Origin: Acanthaster planci
Lineage: Eukaryota > Echinodermata > Asteroidea > Valvatida > Acanthasteridae
Length of the DNA: 29,780 bases
Direction: 5' to 3'
NCBI RefSeq assembly: GCF_001949145.1
Contig: NW_019091432.1
Location: 1,109,213 to 1,138,992, forward strand
The notes under the pieces were generated by a model. The model was not told the DNA's origin, did not search any database, and saw nothing but the letters and a program-made list of their open reading frames with translations. Below are positions 29,561-29,780 of the stretch, in pieces. The stretch's first letter is position 1, and each line of letters begins with the position of its first letter. Both the position numbers and the translations under genes were made by a program.

Positions 29561-29780
29561 AGGGCCTATTTAGATAAAAGCTATACATGTGAATACATGT
29601 ACATACACATTTGTGTATATGTATTCATGTGAACATGTGTTAACGTGAATTCAAGTACAGAGCCTGGAACAACATGAATGTCAAGTGATTAAGAATTGTC
29701 TTTCAACTGATGTTTTGGTATCATCCACATATTACTGGCAGTTGTCTTAAACCTGCATACTGCTCGCATATGATCTGTAA
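29561..29780. other. Right-edge flank, partly palindromic
   Basis: At 29586-29640 GAATACATGTACATACACAT and a nearby TGTGTATATGTATTCATGTG form an imperfect hairpin of the TACATGTA type. No gene is seen. Confidence 0.4.

Overview
The window is eukaryotic and most likely comes from a marine invertebrate, perhaps a deuterostome such as a lancelet or sea urchin. Coding sequence is sparse. Short exons with GT..AG borders sit in long A+T-rich introns, there is a canonical Tc1-type DNA transposon and a LINE-derived gene, and the palindrome TACATGTA recurs throughout. The species cannot be fixed from sequence alone, and an assembly gap covers 17112-17651.

Layout, left to right. Positions 1-177 are the last 58 codons of a gene entering from the left. 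Positions 581-1989 are a complete but dead Tc1/mariner element with 27-29 bp terminal inverted repeats. From about 4.9 to 13.1 kb, short plus-strand open segments with good splice borders look like exons of at least one unrecognised gene. They include two 84-nt, phase-0, lysine-rich exons that resemble each other. The introns hold dispersed repeats, a G-rich tract, TACATGTA-rich DNA and a small CpG-rich inverted-repeat element at 12419-12580. From 13.1 to 21.9 kb there is no convincing gene, only repeats, including two copies of a family with tRNA-like promoter boxes.

The main result lies at 21.96-24.68 kb. A plus-strand gene has a CCAAT box, a TATA box, a five-codon first exon, a 295-nt phase-0 intron, a 2277-nt second exon and a poly(A) signal 38 nt after the stop. 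Its predicted 763-residue protein derives from a CR1/L2-like LINE ORF2. Every catalytic position of the AP-type endonuclease that can be checked is present. The reverse transcriptase part keeps its scaffold but has lost the motif A aspartate, the PQGS motif B and the xADD motif C. An ORF this long, with loss confined to RT catalysis, looks like a host-domesticated endonuclease/dead-RT protein rather than a decaying transposon.

From 24.7 kb to the end I see no firm gene: a polypurine tract, the third copy of a dispersed repeat, a three-unit tandem repeat at 27.66-27.99 kb, and a foldback structure at 28.66-29.56 kb with arms of about 215 bp. No tRNA, rRNA or CRISPR was found.
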